Shown here piece by piece: positions 40,218 to 46,000 of a stretch of 64,000 nt of DNA. The DNA lies in NCBI RefSeq assembly GCF_958295425.1, contig NC_081150.1, positions 12,647,001 to 12,711,000 on the forward strand, given 5' to 3'. Source of the DNA: Solea solea (lineage: Eukaryota > Chordata > Actinopteri > Pleuronectiformes > Soleidae). The number at the start of each line of letters is the position of its first letter. Positions within the stretch are counted from its first letter, which is position 1. The notes below the pieces were generated by a model. That model was not told where the DNA came from and did not search any database. It saw only the letters and a list, made by a program, of their open reading frames with translations. The translations under genes were made by a program, and so were the position numbers.

Positions 40218-43050
40218 TACAGGCAACTTTGGCTTAAAAGACGGGGGCAGAAACGTACACCCTTGTTACATGATTACAGACACGCAGCGGCATTTACAGC
40301 TGATCAACAAGGCTCTGAGTGAAGGATGTGACATTTCCAGCGCACACGATCAGCGGGTGACCTATCATAAAAGAGTGTGCAAGCAAACCAATCACAGCAC
40401 ACTGGTCTCTTCAGAATACCCAAGAGCTAAAAATGTGCGCTTTTCACACAGAGGCAGAAAAGAGGCTCTGCAGCAAGACATGGTCATTTGGGAAACCAAA
40501 TTAATATCATCGGCGTGTATACAGAGCATAAAATCCACCAATCACTAAAGCTAGTACATATTAATTGTTACACCGCTCTCGCCAAAGGAAGTTTTCTCCC
40601 ACTGCACTACTGTTGACATCAAATCCACCCTCTCACCCTCAACTCAACGTGTTCCCTCTTTTCCTGAACCATTGTGGAAACGTGCATAATGTACATGACG
40701 TGCTGGAAAATATGAGCCGCCCTCCGCACCTGTATGTTTCTGTAACAGGTATGTATGTTTTATCACTCTTGCCTCTGCAGCAAGAAGACCCAGGTTTGCG
40801 ACCCAGTCGGAACAAACATGCAATATGGGGAGAAGGTCAATTGGACACTTTTAATTGACCATAAGTGTGAGAGTGAATGGTTGTTTGTCTCTATTAGCGA
40901 CTAGCGAACTATCGCCCTATGTTAGCCGAGATTGGCACAGCTCCCCTGCGACCTTAATGTGGAGGATAAAGCGGTAGAAGATGGATGATGTTGGCAGGTG
41001 TTTCTCCAGATTCAAAACGTGCCTTTAATTATAGTACACCTTACTTCTGCCACATTTATGCACATACTGTACCATAAAACATCCACCTACTGAGTGAAGA
41101 TAAGAAACAGTCAAGCCTGCAAGTTACCTCAGCACAAAATGTGCTCGGCTGCATTTAGTGGGGTGTTCCAGTGTGCAGCTAAGCTATGTGCTAAATTTTC
41201 CCCTCTTTGCCATAAAAGAAAACATTACTTTTGGGGTTGCCAGGGAAACCTGAATCTTTGTAAGAAAAGCATTGTGGTCTGGAGACAAGCATTGTAAATT
41301 ACAAACTCCATCAACACGGTGGAATTCCAGGCACAAAATCCACCAGCGCTCTGAGGTTGGGTGGGTGGAGAAGGCTGGCACACGGTCCAGACTAGGGTGG
41401 ATAAATCTGTTTCTTGACAGTATTTTCTGCACAATTGACCAAATAAGAGGGGAAAGTGTCAGGCAGGTTTGGATCCAAACACACACCACCAATTTTTGAT
41501 GCCAGCACGAGCTTTTATGTGGCGTTAGTTAAAAAGTTAAAAGTTAGAATGACTTTTCATACAAAGTGAACAGTATGCAGTAGTACCTTGACCTTGTAAG
41601 CCTATGTGTGCACAGTACATTGTGCAGTGTTAAATCAACACTTAAAGAGTTAAATTACCACTGTGTCCAAGTGTATATGGTCCTTCTCAGAATTTTTGTT
41701 GAATTAACTCTTTCCTAGGGATGTTGTAATAAATCTGAAAGAGTCACTGAACTTTGACACTGCATATTTAACGCTGCAAAATTTACTGCGGTATTTTTGC
41801 ACACACACACACACACCGTTAAAAATCACTGTTACTGTCAATATAACAAAACCATGTCACCTATCCAACTCACTCCACTGTCTCTTTCCAGACTCATACA
41901 CCATATACTGTGAGTATTCATATATACAGAGTCTGATTTAAACATCTGCAAGTTAAGAAGCTCTTTTTTTGACAATAAAACCATGTATGCTAAGTTGTGA
42001 TTAAACCTGAGACCATTTCACAGAAATGTCACTTATCGTTTAATCTTACTCCAAGAACAGGGGCTGTTCTCCTATTCTCCTGGAGAACAGCCCAGGAGAA
42101 CAGCCCCTGTTCCTCTTTGGGCCAAAAAATGCTGACAGAAATCACTCCTACAACACCAAGGACAACAACGTGCTTGTGTGCCTCGTGGAGGGTGGCGTCT
42201 ACAGAAGATTAACCTATGGAATGGAATGATCCGCAGAGAAAGGGATCACAGGGTGCGGCTCTCTCTAACCCATCCCTGCATTCTTGCATTCCCTTTTCTC
42301 CGCTGCCATTGGTCGCCTCTCCTGTTACTTTCCCTTTCTCCGAGCAAATGTGTTGCAGTCAACATTCTCCCGCTCTCTTCATGCCTCCATTCGTCTACCT
42401 CCATGGGAACTGAGGTTAACTAGGCACGACAGGATTTCTGGCTGTGTCAGTGTTTCCTTTCAGGGATTGCTCTCATGCATATACAACAAACACTTGTCTC
42501 TATGCTGTTAAAACCTCTCACCTGGATCAACAGAGAGCGCACTGACATGCACATACGGGATGGCATATGGTGTGCTAGGGTCAGGTCATGTTTACAACGT
42601 TCTGCGTCCGTGGAGACCCTCTTCGCATTGCCACATGCAAACTCAATCTCATATTCTATTACAGTTGAGGCGGATTCGCAAACTCATTCGAGTTGTACAT
42701 GTGCGAGTACCAGCAGAATTCCTTACTCCCAGTCCTAACATCAAGCAAGTTTCCTTGGTTACTCGATTCTTTGTTGTCTTCAACTGGACAGGAAAGTGTT
42801 GTGCTACAGGAAGCATGTGCAGTTGGCGTGTTTCGGTCAACGTGGAATCAAACTGGGTGTTCGCGGTTTCGTCAGGTCGGCGCAGACTAACATGTAAATT
42901 TACATCGTGCAGACCTCGCACATGCAGACGCAGGAAGTATGACCCCGTCCTTAAACAACAACGACATAAAAACGTACCAGATCTCCATCGGATGATGTCG
43001 TTGAACTCTTCATTGGTTCCTCCCCCTGCAGTGTCTCCGTGTGATGCCAT
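1..43050 (-). CDS. utrn: Utrophin, N-terminal part (spliced, 24 coding exons, 3' end outside window)
   Basis: Utrophin is the autosomal homologue of dystrophin. It binds F-actin through its N-terminus and the dystroglycan complex through its C-terminus, beneath the sarcolemma, at neuromuscular junctions and in non-muscle cells. I joined 24 minus-strand exons with GT-AG borders and consistent phases, giving about 1,063 residues of a family that normally has about 3,400. Residues about 26-133 form CH1, with the actinin signature [12 protein letters not shown]. Residues about 145-252 form CH2. A Ser/Pro/Glu-rich linker follows, then heptad-rich spectrin repeats with hallmark blocks such as [16 protein letters not shown] (residues 515-530). 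The peptide [13 protein letters not shown] and the block [15 protein letters not shown] separate it from dystrophin. No stop codon or frameshift was found. Transcription runs from right to left, the same direction as the tRNA and syntaxin genes upstream of it. The spectrin repeats continue beyond position 1. Confidence 0.95.
132..245 (-). CDS. utrn: utrn exon 24 (residues 1015-1052)
   Basis: This 114 bp, phase 0 exon encodes [20 protein letters not shown], then [18 protein letters not shown], spectrin helix A with a conserved Trp. Confidence 0.92.
335..472 (-). CDS. utrn: utrn exon 23 (residues 969-1014)
   Basis: This 138 bp, phase 0 exon encodes [20 protein letters not shown], then [20 protein letters not shown] and SMKDNQ. 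The W-x-x-L pattern marks a spectrin helix. Confidence 0.92.
1117..1158. repeat. Short inverted repeat / hairpin
   Basis: Arms ccctggtatacttccgc and gcggaagtatacaggg pair with one bulge across a 9 base loop. Confidence 0.8.
1256..1282. repeat. Short perfect inverted repeat
   Basis: Arms aattgttctaca and tgtagaacaatt are separated by 3 bases. They lie 100 bp from the previous hairpin, so both may belong to one old palindromic element. Confidence 0.8.
1591..1625. repeat. (AC)n microsatellite
   Basis: An uninterrupted AC dinucleotide tract of about 35 bp. Confidence 0.95.
2604..2731 (-). CDS. utrn: utrn exon 22 (residues 926-968)
   Basis: This 128 bp exon encodes [20 protein letters not shown], then [23 protein letters not shown]. 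It ends in phase 0. Confidence 0.9.
2732..5049. other. utrn introns 21 and 20 around exon 21
   Basis: The stretches 2,732-3,892 and 4,062-5,049 are intronic, with no further coding block that fits phase. I see no mobile element. The ORFs in them are short and have no recognisable similarity. Confidence 0.5.
3893..4061 (-). CDS. utrn: utrn exon 21 (residues 870-926)
   Basis: This 169 bp exon encodes [20 protein letters not shown], then [20 protein letters not shown] and [16 protein letters not shown]. It ends with one base of a codon, which exon 22 completes. Confidence 0.92.
5050..5294 (-). CDS. utrn: utrn exon 20 (residues 788-869)
   Basis: This 245 bp exon encodes [20 protein letters not shown], then [20 protein letters not shown] and so on to KQSGECR. 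It is helical and charged, as expected for a spectrin repeat. Confidence 0.92.
5803..5890 (-). CDS. utrn: utrn exon 19 (residues 759-788)
   Basis: This 88 bp exon, the length of dystrophin exon 19, encodes [20 protein letters not shown], then RDLLDQLER, a spectrin helix. Confidence 0.9.
5989..6112 (-). CDS. utrn: utrn exon 18 (residues 717-758)
   Basis: This 124 bp exon, the length of dystrophin exon 18, encodes [20 protein letters not shown], then [21 protein letters not shown]. It starts with one base of a codon and ends in phase 0. Confidence 0.92.
6175..6395 (-). CDS. utrn: utrn exon 17 (residues 644-717)
   Basis: This 221 bp exon encodes [20 protein letters not shown] and a Pro-rich insert [15 protein letters not shown], then [19 protein letters not shown]. 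Two donors lie 8 bp apart (gtgcaa at 6,182 and gtataa at 6,174). Only the distal one keeps phase with exon 18, so I chose 6,175. Confidence 0.82.
6543..6722 (-). CDS. utrn: utrn exon 16, spectrin repeat (residues 584-643)
   Basis: This 180 bp, phase 0 exon encodes [20 protein letters not shown], then [20 protein letters not shown] and [20 protein letters not shown], a typical helix A/B of a spectrin repeat. Confidence 0.94.
6925..7032 (-). CDS. utrn: utrn exon 15, spectrin repeat (residues 548-583)
   Basis: This 108 bp, phase 0 exon encodes [20 protein letters not shown], then [16 protein letters not shown]. The length equals that of dystrophin exon 15. Confidence 0.93.
7205..7306 (-). CDS. 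utrn: utrn exon 14, spectrin repeat (residues 514-547)
   Basis: This 102 bp, phase 0 exon encodes [20 protein letters not shown], then [14 protein letters not shown]. The LGxRWAxxCRWTExRW block is a family hallmark. Confidence 0.95.
7595..7714 (-). CDS. utrn: utrn exon 13, spectrin repeat (residues 474-513)
   Basis: This 120 bp, phase 0 exon encodes [20 protein letters not shown], then [20 protein letters not shown]. Confidence 0.95.
7965..8115 (-). CDS. utrn: utrn exon 12, spectrin repeat (residues 423-473)
   Basis: This 151 bp exon encodes [20 protein letters not shown], then [20 protein letters not shown] and [11 protein letters not shown]. It opens spectrin repeat 2. The length equals that of dystrophin exon 12. 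Confidence 0.94.
8511..8692 (-). CDS. utrn: utrn exon 11, spectrin repeat (residues 363-423)
   Basis: This 182 bp exon encodes [20 protein letters not shown] and ends in [18 protein letters not shown], a near-universal dystrophin/utrophin repeat-1 block. It ends in phase 2. Confidence 0.94.
8892..8933. repeat. Perfect 17 bp inverted repeat
   Basis: Arms ccgtcttgctttactca and tgagtaaagcaagacgg are identical in reverse complement, with an 8 base loop. No transposon end is recognised around it. Confidence 0.9.
10242..10552. mobile_element. TTAA-bounded foldback MITE
   Basis: The element is 311 bp and begins and ends in TTAA. Its ends (TTAAATGAATAC and GTATTCCTTTAA) are imperfectly inverted, and the arms 10,283-10,339 and 10,468-10,530 are near-perfect reverse complements. 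They share gttacgtgcccaccagt and its complement. It is non-coding. TTAA target sites suggest mobilisation by a piggyBac-type transposase, which is an inference. A related end lies at about 38,880-38,992. Confidence 0.75.
10594..10824 (-). CDS. utrn: utrn exon 10, linker and first spectrin repeat (residues 286-362)
   Basis: This 231 bp, phase 0 exon begins with the acidic, Ser/Pro-rich hinge [19 protein letters not shown]. It then reads [20 protein letters not shown] and [15 protein letters not shown], the first spectrin-like helices. Dystrophin needs exons 8-10 for the corresponding stretch. Confidence 0.93.
12356..12392. repeat. AT-rich dinucleotide tract
   Basis: An imperfect (AT)n run. 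Confidence 0.9.
13353..13470 (+). repeat. Dispersed tRNA-like repeat, partial
   Basis: The segment reads gcacggtgggacagtggtta, then gcactgttgcctcacagcaa and gaaggtccgggt, a motif string I know as a very common teleost interspersed repeat with an A-box-like head. An internal portion is missing, because the text jumps to the tgcatgttctc part. A second diverged copy is at 40,763-40,987. Confidence 0.6.
13655..13695 (+). repeat. Possible LINE 3' tail remnant
   Basis: The sequence tttgtcccaaggggattaat followed by aaagttaac resembles the 3' ends of CR1/L2-type fish LINEs. There is no coding remnant. Confidence 0.3.
13962..14128 (-). CDS. utrn: utrn exon 9, end of CH2 (residues 230-285)
   Basis: This 167 bp exon encodes [20 protein letters not shown], then [19 protein letters not shown] and a polar tail. 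The block [15 protein letters not shown] is characteristic of utrophin CH2. Confidence 0.95.
14697..14812 (-). CDS. utrn: utrn exon 8, CH2 (residues 191-230)
   Basis: This 116 bp exon encodes [19 protein letters not shown], then [20 protein letters not shown]. The family normally has PDLF/PDLI followed by a D or S before the Trp; here this is PNAIN. The length is one codon less than dystrophin exon 7, as expected for utrophin. Confidence 0.93.
15168..15196. repeat. (AC)n microsatellite
   Basis: A perfect AC tract in utrn intron 7. Confidence 0.95.
15793..15965 (-). CDS. utrn: utrn exon 7, interdomain helix and CH2 start (residues 134-191)
   Basis: This 173 bp exon encodes [20 protein letters not shown], then [20 protein letters not shown] and [24 protein letters not shown] and F-x-x-SWxDGLA are CH2 landmarks. 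It ends with two bases of a codon. Confidence 0.95.
16561..16653 (-). CDS. utrn: utrn exon 6, end of CH1 (residues 103-133)
   Basis: This 93 bp, phase 0 exon encodes [20 protein letters not shown] and then [11 protein letters not shown]. It carries the full actinin-type signature 2 (IGxxDIVDGNxKLxLGLIWxIIL). Confidence 0.95.
18436..18513 (-). CDS. utrn: utrn exon 5, CH1 (residues 77-102)
   Basis: This 78 bp, phase 0 exon encodes [20 protein letters not shown] and then VLHQNN. That is the conserved R-x-H-x-L-x-N-V-N segment of CH1. Confidence 0.95.
18831..18877. repeat. (GT)n microsatellite
   Basis: An uninterrupted GT tract of about 47 bp in utrn intron 4. Confidence 0.95.
19487..19579 (-). 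CDS. utrn: utrn exon 4, CH1 (residues 46-76)
   Basis: This 93 bp, phase 0 exon encodes [20 protein letters not shown] and then [11 protein letters not shown], the CH1 helix with the conserved DLKDGxxLLxLLE core. Confidence 0.95.
20195..20256 (-). CDS. utrn: utrn exon 3, start of CH1 (residues 25-45)
   Basis: This 62 bp exon has the length of dystrophin exon 2. It encodes [20 protein letters not shown], the first actin-binding segment and the actinin-type signature 1. It is the common acceptor exon for alternative utrophin first exons. Confidence 0.95.
21157..21208. repeat. (AT)n microsatellite
   Basis: An uninterrupted AT tract of about 52 bp. Two same-direction copies of a tttaagctgcagtgtgtaacg-like motif flank it (20,890 and 21,222), which suggests fragments of a MITE family. 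Confidence 0.9.
21250..21560. repeat. ATATCGG-rich degenerate repeat
   Basis: Motifs such as cgatatc, tatcggatatcag, atcggtaatcggccc and gatatatcggcatattgg recur. Similar strings occur in teleost transposon-derived repeats. I cannot define the ends. Confidence 0.35.
22487..22520. repeat. (ATTCT)n tail
   Basis: Short tandem ttctattctattctattct after ggggataattaaa looks like the simple-repeat tail of a degenerate retroelement. The element body is not recognisable. Confidence 0.45.
23376..23404. repeat. (GT)n microsatellite
   Basis: A short GT tract. Confidence 0.85.
25738..25771. repeat. (AC)n microsatellite
   Basis: An uninterrupted AC tract. Confidence 0.95.
26578..27021 (-). mobile_element. 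Left part of a hAT-like repeat disrupted by the Tc1 element
   Basis: The segment opens with cagggttcccacaacttg and tcaaggacttttcaaggac, a motif string I associate with a common teleost hAT-type repeat. Between 26,646 and 26,876 the minus strand can be read as a short peptide containing [11 protein letters not shown], which resembles the N-terminus of transposon-encoded proteins of fish. The matching right part, again with repeated tcaaggac motifs, lies at 28,567-28,715 beyond the Tc1 insertion. The family assignment is tentative. Confidence 0.4.
27022..28564 (-). mobile_element. Tc1/mariner-like transposon, 1.54 kb, decayed
   Basis: The element is flanked by TA on both sides (27,020-27,021 and 28,565-28,566). 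Its outer ends, cagtgggttgcataaatatc and the reverse complement gatatttatgcaacccactg, are inverted. Inner repeats (ggggtgtgcaaaagtatcta near 27,210 and its complement near 28,355) complete an IR/DR structure of about 220 bp per end, as in Sleeping Beauty relatives. The transposase lies on the minus strand and is broken. The element inserted into an older repeat inside utrn intron 2. Confidence 0.92.
27239..28281 (-). pseudogene. Tc1-like transposase remnant
   Basis: The N-terminal part (28,281 down to about 27,800) has paired helix-turn-helix DNA-binding domains ([15 protein letters not shown] and [11 protein letters not shown]). The C-terminal part (27,685 to 27,239) is in another frame. It has the second and third catalytic blocks, ENDPKHKA and [11 protein letters not shown] of the DD34E type, and ends in AAKGGSTKY. 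Between them the first catalytic Asp block is missing, and roughly 27,690-27,790 can be read sensibly only in the other frame. The internal deletion plus frameshift mean it cannot encode an active enzyme. A full-length relative has about 340 residues in one frame. Confidence 0.88.
28567..28715 (-). mobile_element. Right part of the disrupted hAT-like repeat
   Basis: Repeated aactttcaaggacc, tttcaaggacctg and caagcactttcaatgac motifs mirror those at 26,600-26,650 on the other side of the Tc1 element. Confidence 0.4.
29950..30172. repeat. AATCGATTA-type hAT-like MITE
   Basis: The sequence ends in cagattaatcgattatgaaa and ataatcgttagttgctgccc, a very common teleost repeat terminus. The left end shows attaatcgtcaactatttt. 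It is non-coding. Confidence 0.55.
30604..30631 (-). CDS. Second candidate alternative first exon in utrn intron 2
   Basis: On the minus strand an ATG in good context (aaagATGG) encodes MAEYVLKLR plus one base, followed by a gtagga donor at 30,603. The phase again fits exon 3. The upstream 250 bp are GA-rich (30,820-30,860). The exon is very short, so a chance match is possible. It would be analogous to the short alternative N-termini of dystrophin. Confidence 0.3.
30820..30857. repeat. (AG)n tract
   Basis: GA-rich simple repeat upstream of the second candidate alternative utrn exon. Confidence 0.85.
31285..31420 (+). repeat. Dispersed repeat family A, copy 1
   Basis: It contains gtcaggaccagtggacctca, tggagaccaaaacctggtcc and taacgagacagaa. 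Copies 2 and 3 are at 44,787-44,892 (inverted) and 55,060-55,200. Confidence 0.65.
32324..32405 (-). CDS. Candidate alternative first coding exon of utrn (utrophin-B type)
   Basis: On the minus strand an ATG (32,403-32,405) opens 27 codons and one base before a strong donor (gtaagtgg) at 32,323. The peptide begins [15 protein letters not shown] and is very basic. The exon ends in phase 1, exactly what exon 3 requires, and the join would give a Leu-Asp-Glu-His-Asp entry into CH1. Mammalian utrophin-B is known to start from a promoter in intron 2 with its own short coding exon (about 31 residues, as I recall) spliced to exon 3. Position, size and phase match that design. I have no transcript evidence. 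Confidence 0.5.
32700..32722. repeat. (GT)n microsatellite
   Basis: A short GT tract. Confidence 0.9.
32878..32942. repeat. (TC)n microsatellite
   Basis: A TC tract of about 65 bp with one interruption. Confidence 0.95.
34160..34188. repeat. (GT)n microsatellite
   Basis: A GT tract preceded by a short hairpin, cttatagct and agctataag, at 34,139-34,159. Confidence 0.9.
35501..36120. mobile_element. TTAA-bounded palindromic element, 620 bp
   Basis: The left end TTAAAGGCGACATAGACCGG and the right end, read in reverse complement as TTAAAGGTGAAATCGAATGC, share an inverted terminus with TTAA target sites. No transposase is present. It is a non-autonomous, piggyBac-like candidate inside utrn intron 2. 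Confidence 0.65.
36964..37140. repeat. Possible foldback repeat with GGTAC motifs
   Basis: It begins tgtgtttccaccaagtgaaa and contains ggtacaata, ggtacccttg, agtaccagagtaatggtac and acagtacggg. The organisation is like that of a common teleost element whose consensus is GTACC-rich. The ends are not defined. Confidence 0.35.
38346..38369. repeat. (AC)n microsatellite
   Basis: A short AC tract. Confidence 0.9.
38880..38992. mobile_element. Solo end of a TTAA MITE
   Basis: The string tttttctcaactcagggg, then aaagttactaccactattct and gtgaagtattcctttaa, matches the right-end style of the element at 10,242-10,552 and stops at TTTAA. Confidence 0.5.
40174..40214. repeat. (AC)n microsatellite
   Basis: An AC tract of about 41 bp. 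Confidence 0.95.
40763..40987 (+). repeat. Dispersed tRNA-like repeat, second copy
   Basis: It reads cttgcctctgcagcaagaag, then acccaggtttgcgacccagt, later gtgagagtgaatggttgttt and gtctctatt, and ends gcggtagaagatggatga. This is the 3' part of the same common teleost repeat as at 13,353-13,470. Confidence 0.6.
42056..42111. repeat. 18 bp-arm hairpin with a nested inverted repeat
   Basis: Arms aacaggggctgttctcct and aggagaacagcccctgtt are perfect reverse complements. The 20 bases between them contain ggagaacagccc, which can pair with the left arm in a second register. Confidence 0.9.
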
Positions 43051-43141
43051 GGTTGCCAATTAATCCAAAGTTAGATGAGTTGAAATTGTGTCATACAGAG
43101 TCAGGCGGTGTAACAGGGTTCGGGTTTTTTTTCTCCTGTAC
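42978..43141 (-). CDS. utrn: utrn exon 2 (5'UTR plus residues 1-24 and one base)
   Basis: The minus-strand acceptor is ...cttacag at 43,142 and the donor is gtacgt at 42,977. The start codon is at 43,048-43,050, with accATGG giving a good Kozak context. The first residues, [11 protein letters not shown]...[12 protein letters not shown], resemble the utrophin-A N-terminus. The exon ends with one base of a codon, which exon 3 completes as Asp. Confidence 0.88.
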
Positions 43142-45054
43142 CTGTAAGCAAGAGAAAACTTTTAAGTGAAATTCAATTAAGTCTGTGGTGACTCAACACT
43201 CACTGAAACGAAAAAAAGAAAAAAAAAAACTTCACTTCTATTGGCTTTTTTCTAATTTAATTTGAACCAAAATAATGGAAAACTAATCTCAGGATATCAT
43301 GAGAAGGGCACACACACACATACATGCATTAAGAAAATTCAAACACCATCATATAACACACAGGAAGATCTGGCACTCCGTGAGGAACACCGTAGGTCAT
43401 TAAAACAAGAACAGCTGTTTGGTTTCAGACTTGCACTTTGTTGTCCACTTGGGGGCAAAGGGAATAAACAAAGTGGTTTCACACTCTGGCCTTAGGCTGA
43501 CAATCTGGGCAATGATTTATGTGTAAAAATGTTTCCCGTTCATGCTGTAATGACTAGCAATTATGCTGTAGACCATTGTGAAGCTCAGGCACAAAAATAG
43601 TCAATAATCCCAGCGTTTGAAACAACAATGACAAAGTTTGTCCACTTAGTAGGTAGTGAAATATCTCTAAGCACACAAATAGATATAAAGTATAATTTCA
43701 TTTACCAGCTTCTATAAAAACAAGTTCATTTCAGACCCGGGGACAACTGGCTGATTCATTTTAAATGGGTGCAGGTGATGAGGGTTTACTGTTCATACAT
43801 ACTTGTCACTGATCACTGTCACGTGTGCTGAACGTTCACTGAGCTCCAAACATCAAATGCCATGTGTCAAAAACTCTGCAAACAAACGTCCAGTTTGACC
43901 AAGTGAGCAGGGTCAGTTGGTGCAGCAGCTTCACACATTACTCAAACTGGTTTGTTTGTTTTCTTACTGCATTGTGCCATATGCTTGTGTGGTCTGTTTA
44001 AATTCAGAGTATGTTTTCATTAAAAAAACTGCTGTGTTCACCTCTAAAAATAGCTTCTTTTTTTTCTTTTTTTTTACCTTGAATGGAGATGGTTTTGAGT
44101 GCAGTTTTATCAAGCAGTGCTTGAAGGGTGATGCAAGACCCAAAAATAACTGAAAACAAAAGGAAAAGGCTGTCCCTGCTATCTCACTGGTGTCTCTGTA
44201 GTTTCAGTTCCTCTCTCACTGTGGAGGACTTCTGACAACCAAAGTTTAATCAGAGCTGTTGTTCGGCAAGGATTTCGACAGGTTCAAGTGTATGCCAGTA
44301 AACTGAAGCCAATGCCTTTGCTTCAGACCTGTGACTTTACAGTCATTCCCAAGGACACACGTGAGTCATTGGGGTCAACAAATACATTTGCAGATTCTAC
44401 TCCAGCCTTTTGCTGGTGATTTGTGTGTATCTGATTAGAAATAACACAATTTTCTGATTCATTCATCAGTTAAGAAAAATAAATAATAGTTGTTGTTCCA
44501 CAACCAGCATTAAAACAGTCTGAAACATTATAATATGCAACAATATAAACACAAATTTGACTGTCATGATGGTTTTTCGTCGTAAAAAAAGTGAGTAAAG
44601 TTTATAGAAACAATCTGTATTGTGTTAATCTGACGAGATTATGGCCTTCATGACAAAACACACATCTTTTTTGTGCAGCTTTTCTTGTTTAGACTTCACT
44701 TCACACAGCCTTATTGTACCTAATAAAAATGAGTTTAATGTCTACAGTTGACATTGACCTAACAACAATTTACAACAAACGTAATCCCAACTTCAACCAG
44801 AGCCTCAGAAATCAGGTCCTGCCTCATTATTATGGTCAGGCTTTGGTCCCCATGAGGACGACTGGTCCTGAAAAAGTCAGTGTTTTTTTATATACAAATA
44901 AAAAAAATCATACTACTACAAAAGCACATAGGAGAATTGTAAAATAGTGATTCTACAATGGCCTAGGTGGCGGTTAATATTTGATCTCTGAGGCATGACT
45001 GCAGTAAATAGTAAAATGAACATTTAACTACTGATCCAAGTCACACACACTCAC
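43142..45054. other. utrn intron 1
   Basis: This 1.9 kb stretch lies between the untranslated exon and exon 2. It contains one inverted copy of a dispersed repeat (44,787-44,892) and no coding exon. Confidence 0.5.
44787..44892 (-). repeat. Dispersed repeat family A, copy 2 (inverted)
   Basis: In reverse complement it reads caggaccagtcgtcctcatg, gggaccaaagcctg and gaggcaggacctgatttctg, matching the order of motifs in copies 1 and 3. Confidence 0.6.
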
Positions 45055-45500
45055 CTCTGCTGTCACCGAGCAGTCAGGAGAGGAGACGAGCTCGCCTCAC
45101 AACAAATCCACAGCGTGTAAAGTATGAACAGACAAATGAATCCAAGTGTGTTGAAAAAAAGTTTCACCCAAAAAAAAGACACTGATCCAATTGATTTACG
45201 GCATTTCTACGACTCTTTCTCACTCACTGTCTGACTACAGACACCCGTGTCCAGGCGCATCCACTCTCCACAATGTGCCAAAAAAAGAAACGCCTTCCGT
45301 CTCCGCGCAGCAAAAATCACTACATCTACCGCAGATTATCTGTATACGTATATCAATCTCCTGGAAATGAAGAGATGGTTTTTACATTTCACGGGTCAAC
45401 ACCGCAGAGCTGAGAACTCAAGGTCCCGCAACTTTGTTCCTCCTGTTGCTGCTTCACTCTTTATCCCCGTTGATTACACCAGCGTCAAGCTAGCGCGAGT
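45055..45500 (-). other. utrn: utrn non-coding exon 1 (5' end uncertain)
   Basis: A consensus donor (AG followed by gtgagtgtgtg, read on the minus strand) sits at 45,054/45,055, about 1.9 kb upstream of the exon that carries the start codon. Human utrophin-A also has an untranslated first exon followed by an exon with the ATG, so I read this as the 3' edge of the utrophin-A type first exon. The transcription start cannot be fixed from sequence, so the right boundary is only nominal. Confidence 0.55.
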
Positions 45501-46000
45501 TAGCTTCACAGAGCGGAAATGCTTTCACTTGTTCTTCAACGTAAAAGCGTCCGAGGTCACCGCGAAGGCGAGAAATTGGCAGTCCAGTCGCGTTCCCTTT
45601 TTTACTTCGTGGGATTATTTTTTTGAAGCGTTTAAATGTTGTATCGCTTTAATAAAATGATAATACACGCATTGAACCGTACGTTGTACAGATACCATAC
45701 TAGCCCATTCATTTGTTTTCCATTGTAAATTACGTTCACTGTGAGGATAATACTAATGATTGAAACTAATCCCCGTTTATCAACGATTATATGAGTTATT
45801 TCATTTCAATTACTACATTACTTAAGTTTATTTTGAAAGTTTTGGCCGGAAACACAACACTCACGATGGGCGACTTCACGCCGGACTTTAGCTTTTCCCT
45901 CTGGCTGTAAAAGTTTTCCTGACGCAGACATGGAAACATGGCGCGGTGGGCGTCACGTGACGTAACCAAGTGATTCCCACAGGAAAATAAAAAAAAAAGT
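45500..46000 (-). promoter_or_regulatory. Presumed utrophin-A promoter region
   Basis: Upstream of the untranslated exon lies a stretch richer in CG dinucleotides than its surroundings. It contains an Ets/GABP core, TTCCGG on the minus strand (45,846-45,851), which is the same core as the N-box of the mammalian utrophin-A promoter. It also has a palindromic E-box TCACGTGA (45,953-45,960) running into a CRE-like TGACGTAA (45,959-45,966). No TATA box is obvious. The role is inferred from position and motifs only. Confidence 0.4.

Larger units (their letters stand above)
20257..42977. other. utrn intron 2 (22.7 kb)
   Basis: This intron separates the start-codon exon from the first CH1 exon. Most of the repeats of the window lie here: a Tc1-like element, a disrupted hAT-like repeat, TTAA elements, tRNA-like dispersed repeats and many microsatellites. 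The two candidate alternative first exons are also here. No protein gene other than transposase remnants is supported. A long first coding intron with internal promoters is typical of dystrophin and utrophin genes. Confidence 0.7.

Noticed and set aside
42560..43063. Plus-strand 167-codon ORF over utrn exon 2
   Set aside because: It is antisense to a conserved utrophin exon and has no similarity to a known family.
45247..45660. Plus-strand 137-codon ORF in the utrn promoter region
   Set aside because: It has no recognisable domain, its composition looks random, and it overlaps the predicted untranslated exon and promoter on the other strand.
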